Source of the DNA: Paracoccus marinaquae | GTDB taxonomy: Bacteria > Pseudomonadota > Alphaproteobacteria > Rhodobacterales > Rhodobacteraceae | Direction: 5' to 3' | Assembly: GCF_018860165.1 (NCBI RefSeq) | Contig: NZ_JAHKNG010000003.1 | Location: 1 to 64,000 of the forward strand | DNA length: 64,000 nucleotides | In this document: positions 25,803 to 35,944 of the stretch, in pieces | Layout: each line of letters starts with the position of its first letter | Position numbering within the stretch: the first letter of the stretch is position 1 | The notes under the pieces: model-generated | What the model saw: only the letters and a program-made list of their open reading frames with translations | The model's database searches: none | Told to the model about the DNA's origin: nothing | Position numbers and translations under genes: made by a program

Positions 25803-27661
25803 CAGAATGCCTGCCCCAGTCCCAGATAGACCTGAATACCGTCATCGGTGGCACCGCCACCCACCGGCGCCGCAATGTCGAAGCGCAGCGGCCCGATCGG
25901 GGTCTTGTACCTGACCCCTGCCCCTGCGCCTGCCTGCCAGCCATCGCTGCCCGACCAGGCGTCGCCGGCCCAGACCCTGCCGTAATCCGCGAATGCCACC
26001 ACGCCGATCTTCTCGCGCAGCTGGTAACGCAATTCGGCGCTGGCATTCACCAGACTCATGCCGCCGGTCTCGATGGGACCGTCGCGCCCCATGATCGCAT
26101 TGACGCCAAGCGACTGATAGGCTTGGCCGCGCACGCTGCCGCCGCCACCCGAATAGAACAGGTATTCGCGCGGAGTGTTCTGGATTTCGGCGCCGAGGAT
26201 GGTTCCCAGACGCGCCCGGCCCGCCAGGGTGAACCTGTCCTCCTCGCCCAGGGAATAATAGGCGCGCCCCTCGCCCAGCAGCCTTGTGCCGGAATCGGTG
26301 CCGTTGAAGCCCTTGTAGGGCATGGCTTCCCCTTGCAGATAGAAGCCCCGCTTGGCATCCGTCGGCTCGTCGCGCTTGTCCCAGGTGACCTCGGCCGGGA
26401 AGGCCAGAACGCGGAAATCCGTGTACTCGTCCTGATCGTTGACGCGCGAGACCTGATACTGCATCGCGATATCGACGGTCAGCTCGTCCCCGACGATGTG
26501 ATTGAAGCCGAGGGCAAGGCTGGCGCTGTCGGAATCGTAATCCTCCTCGCGCAGCCTGCCCAGCTTGGCCTCGAGATAGGCGGTGGTATCCGCGGTGATC
26601 GTCGCCGGGCGATCAAGGCGGAAGGTCAGTTCCTCGTCGCGGTCGCTGGTGTCCGAGCCGATATCGGTGGCCTCGCCCTCGATCCGCAGCCTTTCGCCGC
26701 CGCCCAAGAGGTTGCGATGCATCCAGTAGGCCGAGATGGTCAGGCCGTCATTGTTCGACAGCTCGAAGCCGCCGCCGATGCTGCGCTGCTTCTGCTCGAC
26801 CACGGTCAGGTTGACATCCATGCTGTTGTCCGGCCCAAGCTGGTCGGCCTCTTCCAGCGTGATGGCCGAGAACACGCCGCTGCGGCGCAGGCGCTTGCGC
26901 ACATCCTCGATCTCTTCGGGATCGAAAGGCTCGCCCTCGGGCAGGCCCGCGATCTTGTGCAGCCGGCGCGGCTTCATCCGCTCGTAACCCGTCATGTTCA
27001 GCTTGCCGAAGGTCACCGCCGGGCCGGGGGCAAGCACGATCTGGCTGTCGACGCTGTTCTGATTGTGATCGGCGACGATTTCCTGCCCGCTGACATCGGC
27101 CTTGGCATGGCTGGCATCGCGCCAGCCTTCGACGGCCGCGACGGCCGCGGCCTTGATGGTCCCGGTGCCGGCGGTCTCTCCGACCGCGTATTCGCGCGGC
27201 ATCTCGCTGTCGGGCGCCAGCGGACCGATGGCCGCGCGCGAAAACTGGAACGTCGGCCCCGGATCGACCGCGATCACAACCCTGGCAACCGTCGCCGGTG
27301 CATCAAGGGGGGCGATCTCGGCCGCCTCGACCCCGTCCAGCGTGATGTAGATCAGCGCCGAATAATGTCCCTGATCGTAAAGCGCGCCAAGGATGCGCGC
27401 ATAATCTGCGCGGGCTGCGGCAAGGATGTCCTGTCCGGTCACCCGCCCTTCGGCCAGCGCCGCCACGACCTGCGAGGTATTGCGGACCATGCGCTCAAGA
27501 TCGTCCTCATCGCCGGTGACGCGCAGGTCCAGCGCAACCGGGCCTTCGGTCTCGCGACTGCCAAACCAGCCCGAGAAGGGCGATGAAGACTGCCCCAGCG
27601 CCATGCCAGCAAAGCCAAGGGCCGTGGACAGAAGCAATCCCGCCCGCAGATATCTGTTCAT
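25802..27661 (-). CDS. tamA: Outer-membrane assembly factor TamA
   Basis: Omp85-family outer-membrane protein, 619 aa. A signal peptide (LLLSTALGFAGMALG) is followed by POTRA domains (about 40-275) and a C-terminal beta barrel with the family's VRGQAYQSLG (the conserved RG of the L6 loop, VRGY/F) and a terminal strand ending in a hydrophobic-aromatic residue (GLGQAF, terminal Phe). The start at 27661 is preceded by AGGAAGG. It is expressed with tamB. The open frame runs 250 codons further upstream without family similarity. Confidence 0.92.
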   Translation of the reverse strand: MNRYLRAGLLLSTALGFAGMALGQSSSPFSGWFGSRETEGPVALDLRVTGDEDDLERMVRNTSQVVAALAEGRVTGQDILAAARADYARILGALYDQGHYSALIYITLDGVEAAEIAPLDAPATVARVVIAVDPGPTFQFSRAAIGPLAPDSEMPREYAVGETAGTGTIKAAAVAAVEGWRDASHAKADVSGQEIVADHNQNSVDSQIVLAPGPAVTFGKLNMTGYERMKPRRLHKIAGLPEGEPFDPEEIEDVRKRLRRSGVFSAITLEEADQLGPDNSMDVNLTVVEQKQRSIGGGFELSNNDGLTISAYWMHRNLLGGGERLRIEGEATDIGSDTSDRDEELTFRLDRPATITADTTAYLEAKLGRLREEDYDSDSASLALGFNHIVGDELTVDIAMQYQVSRVNDQDEYTDFRVLAFPAEVTWDKRDEPTDAKRGFYLQGEAMPYKGFNGTDSGTRLLGEGRAYYSLGEEDRFTLAGRARLGTILGAEIQNTPREYLFYSGGGGSVRGQAYQSLGVNAIMGRDGPIETGGMSLVNASAELRYQLREKIGVVAFADYGRVWAGDAWSGSDGWQAGAGAGVRYKTPIGPLRFDIAAPVGGGATDDGIQVYLGLGQAF

Positions 27662-27933
27662 CCTTCCTGCCCTGTCATTCTTGATTGCCGGCAGTATGAG
27701 CAGGACCCGCCGTTGAATCCAGCAATTCAGCCGTCTGACCCCTTCCATGACACGGTTCTGTTGCGCCTGAGTGACCCTTTCCCGCGCTGAACACGCCCGG
27801 ATATGCCCATTTTCGCGCGCGAAGCGCGGGTTTCGCATTCGGCCCTTGCCCGGGATTTCGGGCGGCCTAAGATCGATGCAAACCCGCCCGCCCGACGGGC
27901 ACAGCAAACCCGCGACGACCGAAGGAGGCCAGC

Positions 27934-29313
27934 ATGACGCTTGATCTGACGCAGAACGATATCTCAAGGGTGGTCGCCGCCGACCGTGAGCATGTCTGGC
28001 ACCATCTGAGCCAGCACAAGCAATACGAGACCGTGGATCCGCGGGTCTTCGTCGAGGGCAAGGGCATGCGGCTGTGGGACGCCACCGGCAAGGAATACCT
28101 TGACGCCGTCTCGGGCGGGGTCTGGACGGTGAATGTCGGCTACGGGCGCGAAAGCATCGCCGATGCCGTGCGCGACCAGCTGGTGCGGCTGAACTACTAT
28201 GCCGGCGCGGCCGGCACCGTTCCGGGCGCGGTCTTCGCGCAGCGGCTGATCGAGAAGATGCCGGGGATGAGCCGGGTCTATTACTCGAATTCCGGGTCCG
28301 AGGCGAACGAGAAGGCCTACAAGATGGTCCGCCAGATCGCCGCGCGCCATCACGGCGGCCGCAAGTGGAAGATCCTCTATCGTGACCGCGATTATCACGG
28401 CACCACCCTTGGCACGCTGGCATCCTCGGGCCAGGATCAGCGGGCGATGCAATACGGCCCCTATCCCGACGGTTTCGTCCGCGTGCCGCATTGCCTTGAA
28501 TACCGCAAGCAATGGGATGTCGAGAATTATGGCCAGCGCGCCGCCGATGCCATCGAAGAGGTGATCCTGCGCGAAGGCCCCGACACGGTGGGCGCCATCG
28601 TGCTGGAGCCGGTGACCGCCGGCGGCGGCGTCATCACGCCCCCCGAGGGGTATTGGCCGCGCGTGCAGGAGATCTGCCGAAAATATAACATCCTCTTGCA
28701 TATCGACGAGGTGGTCTGCGGTCTGGGGCGCACCGGCACCTGGTTCGGCTATCAGCAATACGGGATCGAGCCGGATTTCGTCACCATGGCCAAGGGCGTG
28801 GCCTCGGGCTATGCGGCGATTTCCTGCACCGTCACCACCGAGCGCGTCTTCGAGATGTTCAAGGACGCGCCCGAGGACGGCATGAGCTATTTCCGCGATA
28901 TCTCGACCTTCGGCGGCTGCACCGCCGGCCCGGTCGCCGCGCTGGAGAACATGCGCATCATCGAGGACGAGGGCCTGCTGGAAAACACCCGGCTGATGGG
29001 CGAGCGTTGCATGGCGGGCCTCCGCGGCCTGATGGAGAAGCACGCGGTGATTGGCGATGTGCGCGGCAAGGGGCTGTTCTGCGGGGCGGAACTGGTCGCG
29101 GATCGCACCAGCAAGGAGCCGCTGGACGAAAAGCGGGTGCAGGCGATCGTCGCGGACTGTCTGGCGCAGGGCGTCATCATCGGCGCCACCAACCGCTCGA
29201 TGCCGGGACAGAACAACACGCTGTATCTGTCGCCGGCGCTGATCGCCACGGCCGAGGATATCGACCGGATCATCGGCGCCATCGACGCCGCGTTGGGGCG
29301 CGTGATGGGCTGA
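27934..29313 (+). CDS. Class III aminotransferase, probable taurine:pyruvate type
   Basis: PLP enzyme of 459 aa. Features of class III omega-aminotransferases are clear: SNSGSEANEKAYKMVRQIAARHHG, the phosphate-binding region; IDEVVCGLGRTGTWFG with the Asp that contacts the pyridine nitrogen; and MAKGVASGY with PLP Lys287. The N-terminus (DISRVVAADREHVWHHLSQHK) strongly recalls alphaproteobacterial taurine:pyruvate aminotransferases, which make sulfoacetaldehyde and alanine. The usual partner xsc is not adjacent, and no tauR is seen, so the substrate is an inference. AAGGAGG lies before the ATG. Confidence 0.72.
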   Translation: MTLDLTQNDISRVVAADREHVWHHLSQHKQYETVDPRVFVEGKGMRLWDATGKEYLDAVSGGVWTVNVGYGRESIADAVRDQLVRLNYYAGAAGTVPGAVFAQRLIEKMPGMSRVYYSNSGSEANEKAYKMVRQIAARHHGGRKWKILYRDRDYHGTTLGTLASSGQDQRAMQYGPYPDGFVRVPHCLEYRKQWDVENYGQRAADAIEEVILREGPDTVGAIVLEPVTAGGGVITPPEGYWPRVQEICRKYNILLHIDEVVCGLGRTGTWFGYQQYGIEPDFVTMAKGVASGYAAISCTVTTERVFEMFKDAPEDGMSYFRDISTFGGCTAGPVAALENMRIIEDEGLLENTRLMGERCMAGLRGLMEKHAVIGDVRGKGLFCGAELVADRTSKEPLDEKRVQAIVADCLAQGVIIGATNRSMPGQNNTLYLSPALIATAEDIDRIIGAIDAALGRVMG

Positions 29314-29536
29314 CAAGGGCAGGGTGGTCGCACCGGCGATTGCCGGGCGCGGCCCTCGGTGCCGCCGCCCGACGCTGCAAGAGAATGTGAACCGGGCACG
29401 GTTGCCGCTGGCCACCCCGGACCACAGATCGGTATCATCCGCCGCGAATCGAACAAACGGTCCCCGCATTGCATTTCCGCCGACCCCGGATCACACCTGC
29501 TGTCATCGGCGCCGGCCGCGCCGGAAGGGTGGCCGT

Positions 29537-29941
29537 GTGACCCCGCGGCCCCGGCATCCGCGCCCCGGCGGCAGTGCGCTGATCCTCAGGGCGGCCCTGC
29601 CAGTCGTTCTGGTTCTGGCACTGCTCGCCTCGCTCTGGCCGCAGATGACCGGACACCGCGGCGACGACGACCCCGCCATGCAGACGGTGATGGCGATGGC
29701 AATGGCCGGGCATGCCGGCCCCTCGGACATGATGCCCGCCAAGTCCGGTCTGGCGGCTCCGGACAGGCTCGACCTCACCTTATGCAAGATGCATTGCATC
29801 GATCCGCCGGTCGTGCAGACGCCCGCCATCGTCGCGGGCACGGGTCTGCGCCCGGCGCGGCTGCCGCGCCCGGGCAATCTGCTTGATCCGCCCTCGCGCG
29901 CCGGATTGCCGGCGCGTCGCCCTCCGCGGGCCCAGGTCTGA
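29537..29941 (+). CDS. Small membrane-anchored Met/His/Cys-rich protein
   Basis: 134 aa, GTG start preceded by GGAAGGG. One hydrophobic helix (ALILRAALPVVLVLALLASLWP) is followed by a putative metal-binding segment (MQTVMAMAMAGHAGPSDMM) and a CKMHC pair. The rest is Pro/Arg-rich. Not recognised by name, but the arrangement and the multicopper oxidase directly downstream suggest a copper-handling accessory protein, perhaps periplasmic and anchored. The codons continue the normal high-GC pattern. Confidence 0.55.
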   Translation: MTPRPRHPRPGGSALILRAALPVVLVLALLASLWPQMTGHRGDDDPAMQTVMAMAMAGHAGPSDMMPAKSGLAAPDRLDLTLCKMHCIDPPVVQTPAIVAGTGLRPARLPRPGNLLDPPSRAGLPARRPPRAQV

Positions 29942-29946
29942 GCCCC

Positions 29947-29965
29947 GTCCCGCCTGACGCGGGAC
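29947..29965 (+). terminator. Hairpin between the small copper-type gene and the oxidase gene
   Basis: Perfect 7-bp stem GTCCCGC / GCGGGAC with CTGAC loop, 5 bases after the stop. No T-run. It could reduce read-through into the oxidase gene or be an RNA-stability element. Confidence 0.4.
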
Positions 29966-29999
29966 ACCGTCCTCAGACCTGACCTTCCGGAGTGAACAG

Positions 30000-31460
30000 A
30001 TGATGACTTTCTCTCGCCGCGGCTTTCTGGCCGCCTCTGCCGCCGCATCCGCCTCGCTGATGCTTCCCGCCCGCGTCCGCGCCCAGTCCCCGGCCCTCAC
30101 GCTCAGCGCCACGACCCGCACGATCGAGGTGCAGGGCCGCGCCGCCACGATCATGGGGCTGGTCAATGCCCGGGGCGGCAACGGGCTGACGCTTGATCCG
30201 GGGCAGCGCATGCAGGTCGATCTGACCAATGCGCTGGACCGCGACACCATCATCCACTGGCACGGCCAGATCCCGCCCAATTCACAGGACGGGGTGCCCA
30301 ACACCAACCCGATGCTGACCCCGGGCGAAACCCGAAGCTATGATTTCGCCACCCGGCCGGGCACGTTCTGGATGCACAGCCACATCCCGGTGCAGGAGGT
30401 CGGGCTTCTGGCCGCACCGCTGATCGTGCGCAGCGAGGCCGATCTTGCCGCCGACCGGCAGGAAGTGGTTCTGTTCCTGCACGATTTCTCGTTCAAGACG
30501 CCCGAGGAGGTGCTGACAGAAACGATCGGCGGCGAGGAGCATGCCGCCATGAGCGGCGGCGGCGATGCCATGGCCGGAATGGACCACGGCGCCATGGCCG
30601 GGGCAGGCGGCATGCAGCCTATGGGCGGCATGGGCGCCATGGCGATGGATCTGAACGATTTCGATTTCGACGCCTATCTGGCCAATGACCGCACCCTCGA
30701 CGATCCTGAGGTCGTGACGGTCGAGCGCAATGGCCGTGTGCTGCTGCGCGCCATCAACGGCTCGGCCATGACCGCCTACCTGATCGATCTGGGCGGCCAG
30801 CGCGGGCGGCTTGTGGCCGTGGACGGCGACCCGTGCCAGCCCCTTGCCGGCACCCGCTTCGGCTTTGCCCCGGGCCAGCGGCTGGATATCGAGATCGACA
30901 TGCCGGCAGACGGCAGCGCGCTGCCGGTGCTGGCGCTGCGCGAGGGTGCGCGCGAGCGGACCGGCATCATCCTGGCCCCACCGGGCGCATCGGTGCCGCG
31001 CATCCCGGGTATGTCCGAAACCGAGCATCCGGCCTTCTCGGCCGATCTGTCGCAGGAGGCGGCGCTGCGGGCAGCAACTCCGCTGCCCGAACGCAGGGCG
31101 GACCGGCTGCATCAGGTGATGCTTGGCGGGTCGATGTCGCCCTATGTCTGGACGATCGATGGCCGGGTCTGGGGGGATCAGCTGCCGATCCAAGTCCGCA
31201 GTGGCGAGCGGGTCGAAATGACCCTCCACAACATGTCGATGATGGCGCATCCGATGCATCTGCACGGACATGTGTTCCAGGTGGTGGGTCTGGGAATGGA
31301 GCGGATCGCCGGCGCCCTGCGCGACACCGTTCATGTGCCGTCGATGAGCATGGTCACCATCGCCTTCGACGCGGGCGAGGTCGCACCCTGGATGCTGCAT
31401 TGCCACCATATGGGGCATCTCGAAACCGGCATGATGACCGAACTTGACGTGACCGCATAG
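30000..31460 (+). CDS. Tat-exported multicopper oxidase with Met-rich insert
   Basis: Periplasmic multicopper oxidase of the CueO/CopA/laccase group, 486 aa. A twin-arginine signal (SRRGFLAASAA) starts it. Copper ligands are complete: HWHG (86-89), HSH (126-128), HPMHLHGH and HCHHMGHLETGM in the C-terminal domain, including the T1 Cys. A Met-rich loop lies at about 184-216 (SGGGDAMAGMDHGAMAGAGG), as in copper-resistance oxidases. Likely oxidises Cu(I). GGAG precedes the ATG; the second ATG at 30003 is equally usable. The small gene upstream is probably in the same unit. Confidence 0.92.
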   Translation: MMTFSRRGFLAASAAASASLMLPARVRAQSPALTLSATTRTIEVQGRAATIMGLVNARGGNGLTLDPGQRMQVDLTNALDRDTIIHWHGQIPPNSQDGVPNTNPMLTPGETRSYDFATRPGTFWMHSHIPVQEVGLLAAPLIVRSEADLAADRQEVVLFLHDFSFKTPEEVLTETIGGEEHAAMSGGGDAMAGMDHGAMAGAGGMQPMGGMGAMAMDLNDFDFDAYLANDRTLDDPEVVTVERNGRVLLRAINGSAMTAYLIDLGGQRGRLVAVDGDPCQPLAGTRFGFAPGQRLDIEIDMPADGSALPVLALREGARERTGIILAPPGASVPRIPGMSETEHPAFSADLSQEAALRAATPLPERRADRLHQVMLGGSMSPYVWTIDGRVWGDQLPIQVRSGERVEMTLHNMSMMAHPMHLHGHVFQVVGLGMERIAGALRDTVHVPSMSMVTIAFDAGEVAPWMLHCHHMGHLETGMMTELDVTA

Positions 31461-31474
31461 AGGGACAACAGTAT

Positions 31475-31501
31475 CGGGGCCCCGCAGCAGGCGGGGCCCC
31501 G
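31475..31501 (+). terminator. Intrinsic terminator of the multicopper oxidase gene
   Basis: Perfect 11-bp stem CGGGGCCCCGC / GCGGGGCCCCG with AGCAG loop, 14 bases past the stop, followed by TTTGG. It lies between two convergent genes. Confidence 0.75.
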
Positions 31502-31521
31502 TTTGGTGTCACGGCCGTTCG

Positions 31522-32259
31522 TTACCAGTTGAAATCGTCGGCATCCAGCTGGCCCAGTCGCGTGTCCTCGATCACCAGCCGGTCGTTGCCGGCATGGATG
31601 ACCACATCGCTGCCCGACTGGCGGGCGGCGCCACGGACATCCGCCCAGCTATCGAAACGCGCATAGTGCGACAAGTTGATCACATCGTCATCCTGGTCGA
31701 AATCGGTGATCCGATCGACGCCGCCATTGAAGACGAACACATCCGCGCCCTCGCCGCCGGTCATCGTGTCGGCACCCGCGCCGCCGTTCAGGGTGTCGTT
31801 GCCCTCGCCGCCGACCAGCCGGTCGTGGCCGGCCTGACCGAACATGCGGTCGTCGCCCTCGCCGCCCAGGATCACGTCGTTGGCGCCCCCCGCATACACG
31901 ACATCGTTGCCATCCCCGGCGTCGATCCGGTCGCGGCCTGCGCCGCTGATCGAGTGGTCGTTGCCCGAGCCCAGGATGATGTCGTTATTGCCATGCCCCG
32001 CCCGGACGACATCGTTGCCCTCGCCGGCGCGGATCCGGTCATGGCCGCCCAGGGTTTCGATGAAGTCGTTGCCCGAGCCGCCGAAGACGAGGTTGTTGCC
32101 CGGACCGGCATAGATGCGGTCGTTGCCCTCGCCGCCGTCCACGGTGTCGTTGCCGCCATAGCTGCGGATGATATCGTCGCCCGAGCGGCCCCAGATCTTG
32201 TCGATGAACTGGGTGCCGTTCAGGCGGTTGTCGTCGTCGTTGCCATAGATATTGGCCAT
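31522..32259 (-). CDS. RTX-type calcium-binding secreted protein
   Basis: 245 aa composed mostly of GGxGxD nonapeptide repeats: examples are GGEGNDRIY, GGSGNDFIE, AGEGNDVV and GGAGADTMT. These bind calcium as a parallel beta roll after secretion. There is no N-terminal signal peptide. The C-terminal ~55 residues (DVFVFNGGVDRITDFDQDDDVINLS to the end) are the usual type I secretion signal region. No enzymatic domain is present, so it could be an adhesin, surface or matrix protein. GGAG lies 7 bases before the ATG. No ABC/HlyD exporter is next to it. Confidence 0.85.
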   Translation of the reverse strand: MANIYGNDDDNRLNGTQFIDKIWGRSGDDIIRSYGGNDTVDGGEGNDRIYAGPGNNLVFGGSGNDFIETLGGHDRIRAGEGNDVVRAGHGNNDIILGSGNDHSISGAGRDRIDAGDGNDVVYAGGANDVILGGEGDDRMFGQAGHDRLVGGEGNDTLNGGAGADTMTGGEGADVFVFNGGVDRITDFDQDDDVINLSHYARFDSWADVRGAARQSGSDVVIHAGNDRLVIEDTRLGQLDADDFNW

Positions 32260-32666
32260 TGTCTTTCTCCGTCAGGTCTGTTTCGCCGGCATGGTCCCGT
32301 GACGGCGATGCCGTCCGCCACGCTCCGGCTGCCGGTAAGGCCGAAGCGGAATCCGGTGCGGGCCAGACACAGGTCTTCCCGCCAGATGCAAGCCGACCGA
32401 CATGCCTCGGAAGCCGAGTGCCTGTCCGGGGCCCCGCTGCATGATCGGGGCGGTCAGCGTCGTTTCAGTGTTCCTTCTTGCGTCGTCTGCATGGCTTACG
32501 CATGACGGCGCGCATCTATTCCGCCCGGTCCTGAAAAAATTCGACGACGACCAAATTTTCTTGCCGGTTCCTGCGGCGGGCAGCCAATGGCAAAGCGCAG
32601 CCCGACCGGCTGGTCGTGCTGCGCAAGGGTTTGGACGTGAAGGACAGTATCTTCGCCCGCGCGGGG
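32260..32666. other. Gene-free stretch upstream of the RTX gene
   Basis: About 400 bases with short open frames that show no family resemblance. It holds one candidate ECF-type promoter (32497-32522) directed at the RTX gene, which would leave a leader of ~230 bases. Nothing else was recognised. Confidence 0.5.
32497..32522 (-). promoter_or_regulatory. ECF-type promoter motif directed at the RTX gene
   Basis: Read leftward: GGAAT (32522-32518), 17 bases, CGTA (32500-32497). The same two boxes, with a 16-base spacer, precede the subtilase gene, and both flank the local sigma/anti-sigma pair. Confidence 0.4.
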
Positions 32667-33341
32667 CTATTTCCGAAGCACGGCTTCCTCTTCCTCAAGG
32701 GACAGGGGCCCCTGGGCGCCGATCGCCGCCAGCGCCTCGTCAATGGACCCTTCCCCCGATGCCGGCCGGTATTCGCCGCCATCCGCCTTGGTCACGGCGG
32801 CAAAGCGCTGCTGCCACGCGCCGTCATCGCGGCAGGCAAGGACAACCCGCACCAGGTCACCGCCCGATGTCTCGTATTCGCGGCAGAGCGCGCCATCCCC
32901 GTCGCGGAACGAGGCGATCATCGCCAGTTCTTCCCCCGACTCGAGCCGTCGGACCTCACCCGAGGGCAGGCCGTCCAGTGCGGCCAGTTCCGCCGGCGCA
33001 AACCCGTCCGGGGCACGGCCCGACCATTGCCACCAGCCAAGGCCCAGGACCGCCACCGCAAGCGAGGCCGCAAGCGCGACCCAGGGCGGCCGGTTGAGAT
33101 TGGCCGGCGGGGGCAGGGCGGGCGCCTCGGGCGTGACCGCCCCGCGGATCATCGCGGCCAGCGGATCCTCGCCCTCGGGTGCCAGGCGCAGCCCGGCAAG
33201 CAGGCGGCGGGTTTCCTCGAAACGATGGAGCCGGGCCTGCAGCGCGGGATCCCGCGCGACCAGCCGGCGCAACTCGTCCGCCCGCGCCGGGTCAAGTTCG
33301 CCATCGGCAAGTGCCATCAGGGTTTCGTCATCGATCTGCAT
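32667..33341 (-). CDS. Anti-sigma factor, membrane-bound
   Basis: 224 aa. The N-terminal helical block (DETLMALADGELDPARADELRRLVARDP) is the anti-sigma fold seen in FecR/RskA-like regulators, but the zinc HxxxCxxC motif is missing. One membrane helix (WVALAASLAVAVLGLGWWQW) separates it from a ~110-residue periplasmic part with two Cys (ALCREYE and VLACRDDG) that could form a disulfide. It probably holds the sigma factor encoded just upstream; the signal is unknown. It starts 47 bases after the sigma stop codon. Confidence 0.8.
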   Translation of the reverse strand: MQIDDETLMALADGELDPARADELRRLVARDPALQARLHRFEETRRLLAGLRLAPEGEDPLAAMIRGAVTPEAPALPPPANLNRPPWVALAASLAVAVLGLGWWQWSGRAPDGFAPAELAALDGLPSGEVRRLESGEELAMIASFRDGDGALCREYETSGGDLVRVVLACRDDGAWQQRFAAVTKADGGEYRPASGEGSIDEALAAIGAQGPLSLEEEEAVLRK

Positions 33342-33388
33342 GGGCCCATCCCCGCTGCCCTGTTCATCTCCGGACTACGCGCCGTCTG

Positions 33389-33880
33389 TCATTCTATTCC
33401 CAATTTTTCTGAAAGCGCGAGCCTTGCCCGCGACAGGCGGCTCATGACCGTTCCGACCGGGATCTCCAGCACCCGGGCGGTTTCGGCATAGCTCATCTCC
33501 TCGACGCAGACGAGGTGCAGGATCTCGCGCTGGCCCTCGGGCAGTTCCGCCATCGCGACCCTGACCGAATCCAGCATCAGCCGGGCCTCGAGCCCCGGCC
33601 CGGGATCGGTGGGCAGGGCTTCGGGCATCTCGTGAATATCGACCTGCGTTCCGGCCGTCTTGCGGCGGCGGGTCTGGTCGATGAAGGCATTGCGCATGAT
33701 GCGGAACAGCCATGGCTCGAACCGCTGGTCCGGGTCATAGCTGCCGGCCCCGGCGATGGCACGCTCGACCGTGATCTGCACCAGATCGTCGGCCTGATCC
33801 GGCCGCCGCGTCAGCGACAGGGCGAACCGGCGCAGATTCGGCAGCAGCGCGATAAGCGCCTCGCTGAACGCCGCATCCAT
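33389..33880 (-). CDS. ECF sigma factor
   Basis: 163 aa with sigma region 2 (LPNLRRFALSLTRRPDQADDLVQITVERAI) and region 4 (LPEGQREILHLVCVEEMSYAETARVLEIPVGTVMSRLSRAR). GGAGG precedes the ATG. A probable anti-sigma partner is downstream in the same unit, and a divergent subtilase gene carries a candidate promoter for it. It is clearly a different ECF group from EcfG at 41195-41761. Confidence 0.88.
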   Translation of the reverse strand: MDAAFSEALIALLPNLRRFALSLTRRPDQADDLVQITVERAIAGAGSYDPDQRFEPWLFRIMRNAFIDQTRRRKTAGTQVDIHEMPEALPTDPGPGLEARLMLDSVRVAMAELPEGQREILHLVCVEEMSYAETARVLEIPVGTVMSRLSRARLALSEKLGIE

Positions 33881-33914
33881 GACACCTCCGAACCTGCAGA
33901 ATTGACCTCGGCGC

Positions 33915-33939
33915 GGAATAATAGAGGTTGTCTGACGTA
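33915..33939 (+). promoter_or_regulatory. ECF-type promoter motif upstream of the subtilase gene
   Basis: GGAAT (33915-33919), 16 bases, CGTA (33936-33939), 33 bases before the ATG. The boxes equal those facing the RTX gene at 32497-32522. Confidence 0.4.
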
Positions 33940-33972
33940 GAATGTCCAGAAACCCCCGGAGCCGAGGTCACC

Positions 33973-35256
<1,284 letters not shown>

Positions 35257-35304
35257 CCACCGGACCTTCTGGCGCCGGGTCAGATGAACGGGCGCGTCAC
35301 GGCG

Positions 35305-35943
35305 TCAGAACATCGGATCCAGCGCGAAAGGGTCGCTGACCGCGGAACGCCGGGTCGTGATGGCCCGGCCAGGCCCGGACAGGGTGGCGATCTGCTGCGC
35401 CAGCTGCGCGATCGCCTGTGACAGCGCCGCGGCGATGGCCGAGGGCTGGTCGCTGGCCAGCGGCACCGAAATGTCGAAGCTGCGGGCGTGGTTGGCGCCG
35501 CCGCTGCCTTCGTCCGCGACGAAATAGCGCCCGGTCAGCCGATAGGTCCCGTCGGCCTGGGCCAGCGCCTTTTCGACCCGCACTTCCAGCACCCGCTGCG
35601 GCGGCTCGGCCAGGGGCCAGGGCTCACCGATCACCGTCGCGCCCGAAACCTCGGAGATCGCCCGGGCGAGGGCCAGCGTGAAGGCCCGCTGCGGACCATC
35701 GGCCCAGAGATTGTCTGGGGTCGACCGCACTGCCCCGTCCGCCGTTTGCCACATCACCTCCTGATCCGCGGCATATTCCGGCAGCGACACGTCCCGCAGT
35801 TCCACGGTTCCCAGCCGGTCCGGCACCCGCGCCGCGACCGCCGGCGGGTCGATCAGGAACCGCCCGGTCTTTTCGGGGTTCGAGCAGGCCGCCAGCGTCA
35901 GTGCGCCAAGGATCACTGCGGCAGGAACACGGATCGTCATCAT
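35305..35943 (-). CDS. pqiC: PqiC-type lipoprotein of an MCE transport system
   Basis: Outer-membrane lipoprotein of 212 aa. The lipobox LAAC places the lipidated Cys at residue 20. The mature part (GRFLIDPPAV; LGTVELRDVSLPEYAADQEVMWQ; LEVRVEKALAQADGTYRLTGRYFV) matches the ABC-transporter auxiliary/PqiC fold. In E. coli PqiC forms an outer-membrane ring that joins the PqiB tube, aiding phospholipid traffic. Last gene of the operon; its ATG lies 1 base from the pqiB stop. Confidence 0.85.
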   Translation of the reverse strand: MMTIRVPAAVILGALTLAACSNPEKTGRFLIDPPAVAARVPDRLGTVELRDVSLPEYAADQEVMWQTADGAVRSTPDNLWADGPQRAFTLALARAISEVSGATVIGEPWPLAEPPQRVLEVRVEKALAQADGTYRLTGRYFVADEGSGGANHARSFDISVPLASDQPSAIAAALSQAIAQLAQQIATLSGPGRAITTRRSAVSDPFALDPMF

Positions 35944-35944
35944 C

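Noticed and set aside
25802..28423. Extended 873-codon version of TamA
   Set aside because: The extra N-terminus overlaps the divergent aminotransferase and is Arg/Ser-rich; the signal peptide starts at 27661.
31594..32505. 303-codon frame opposite the RTX gene
   Set aside because: Repeats are the mirror image of the RTX nonapeptides, so it is a shadow.
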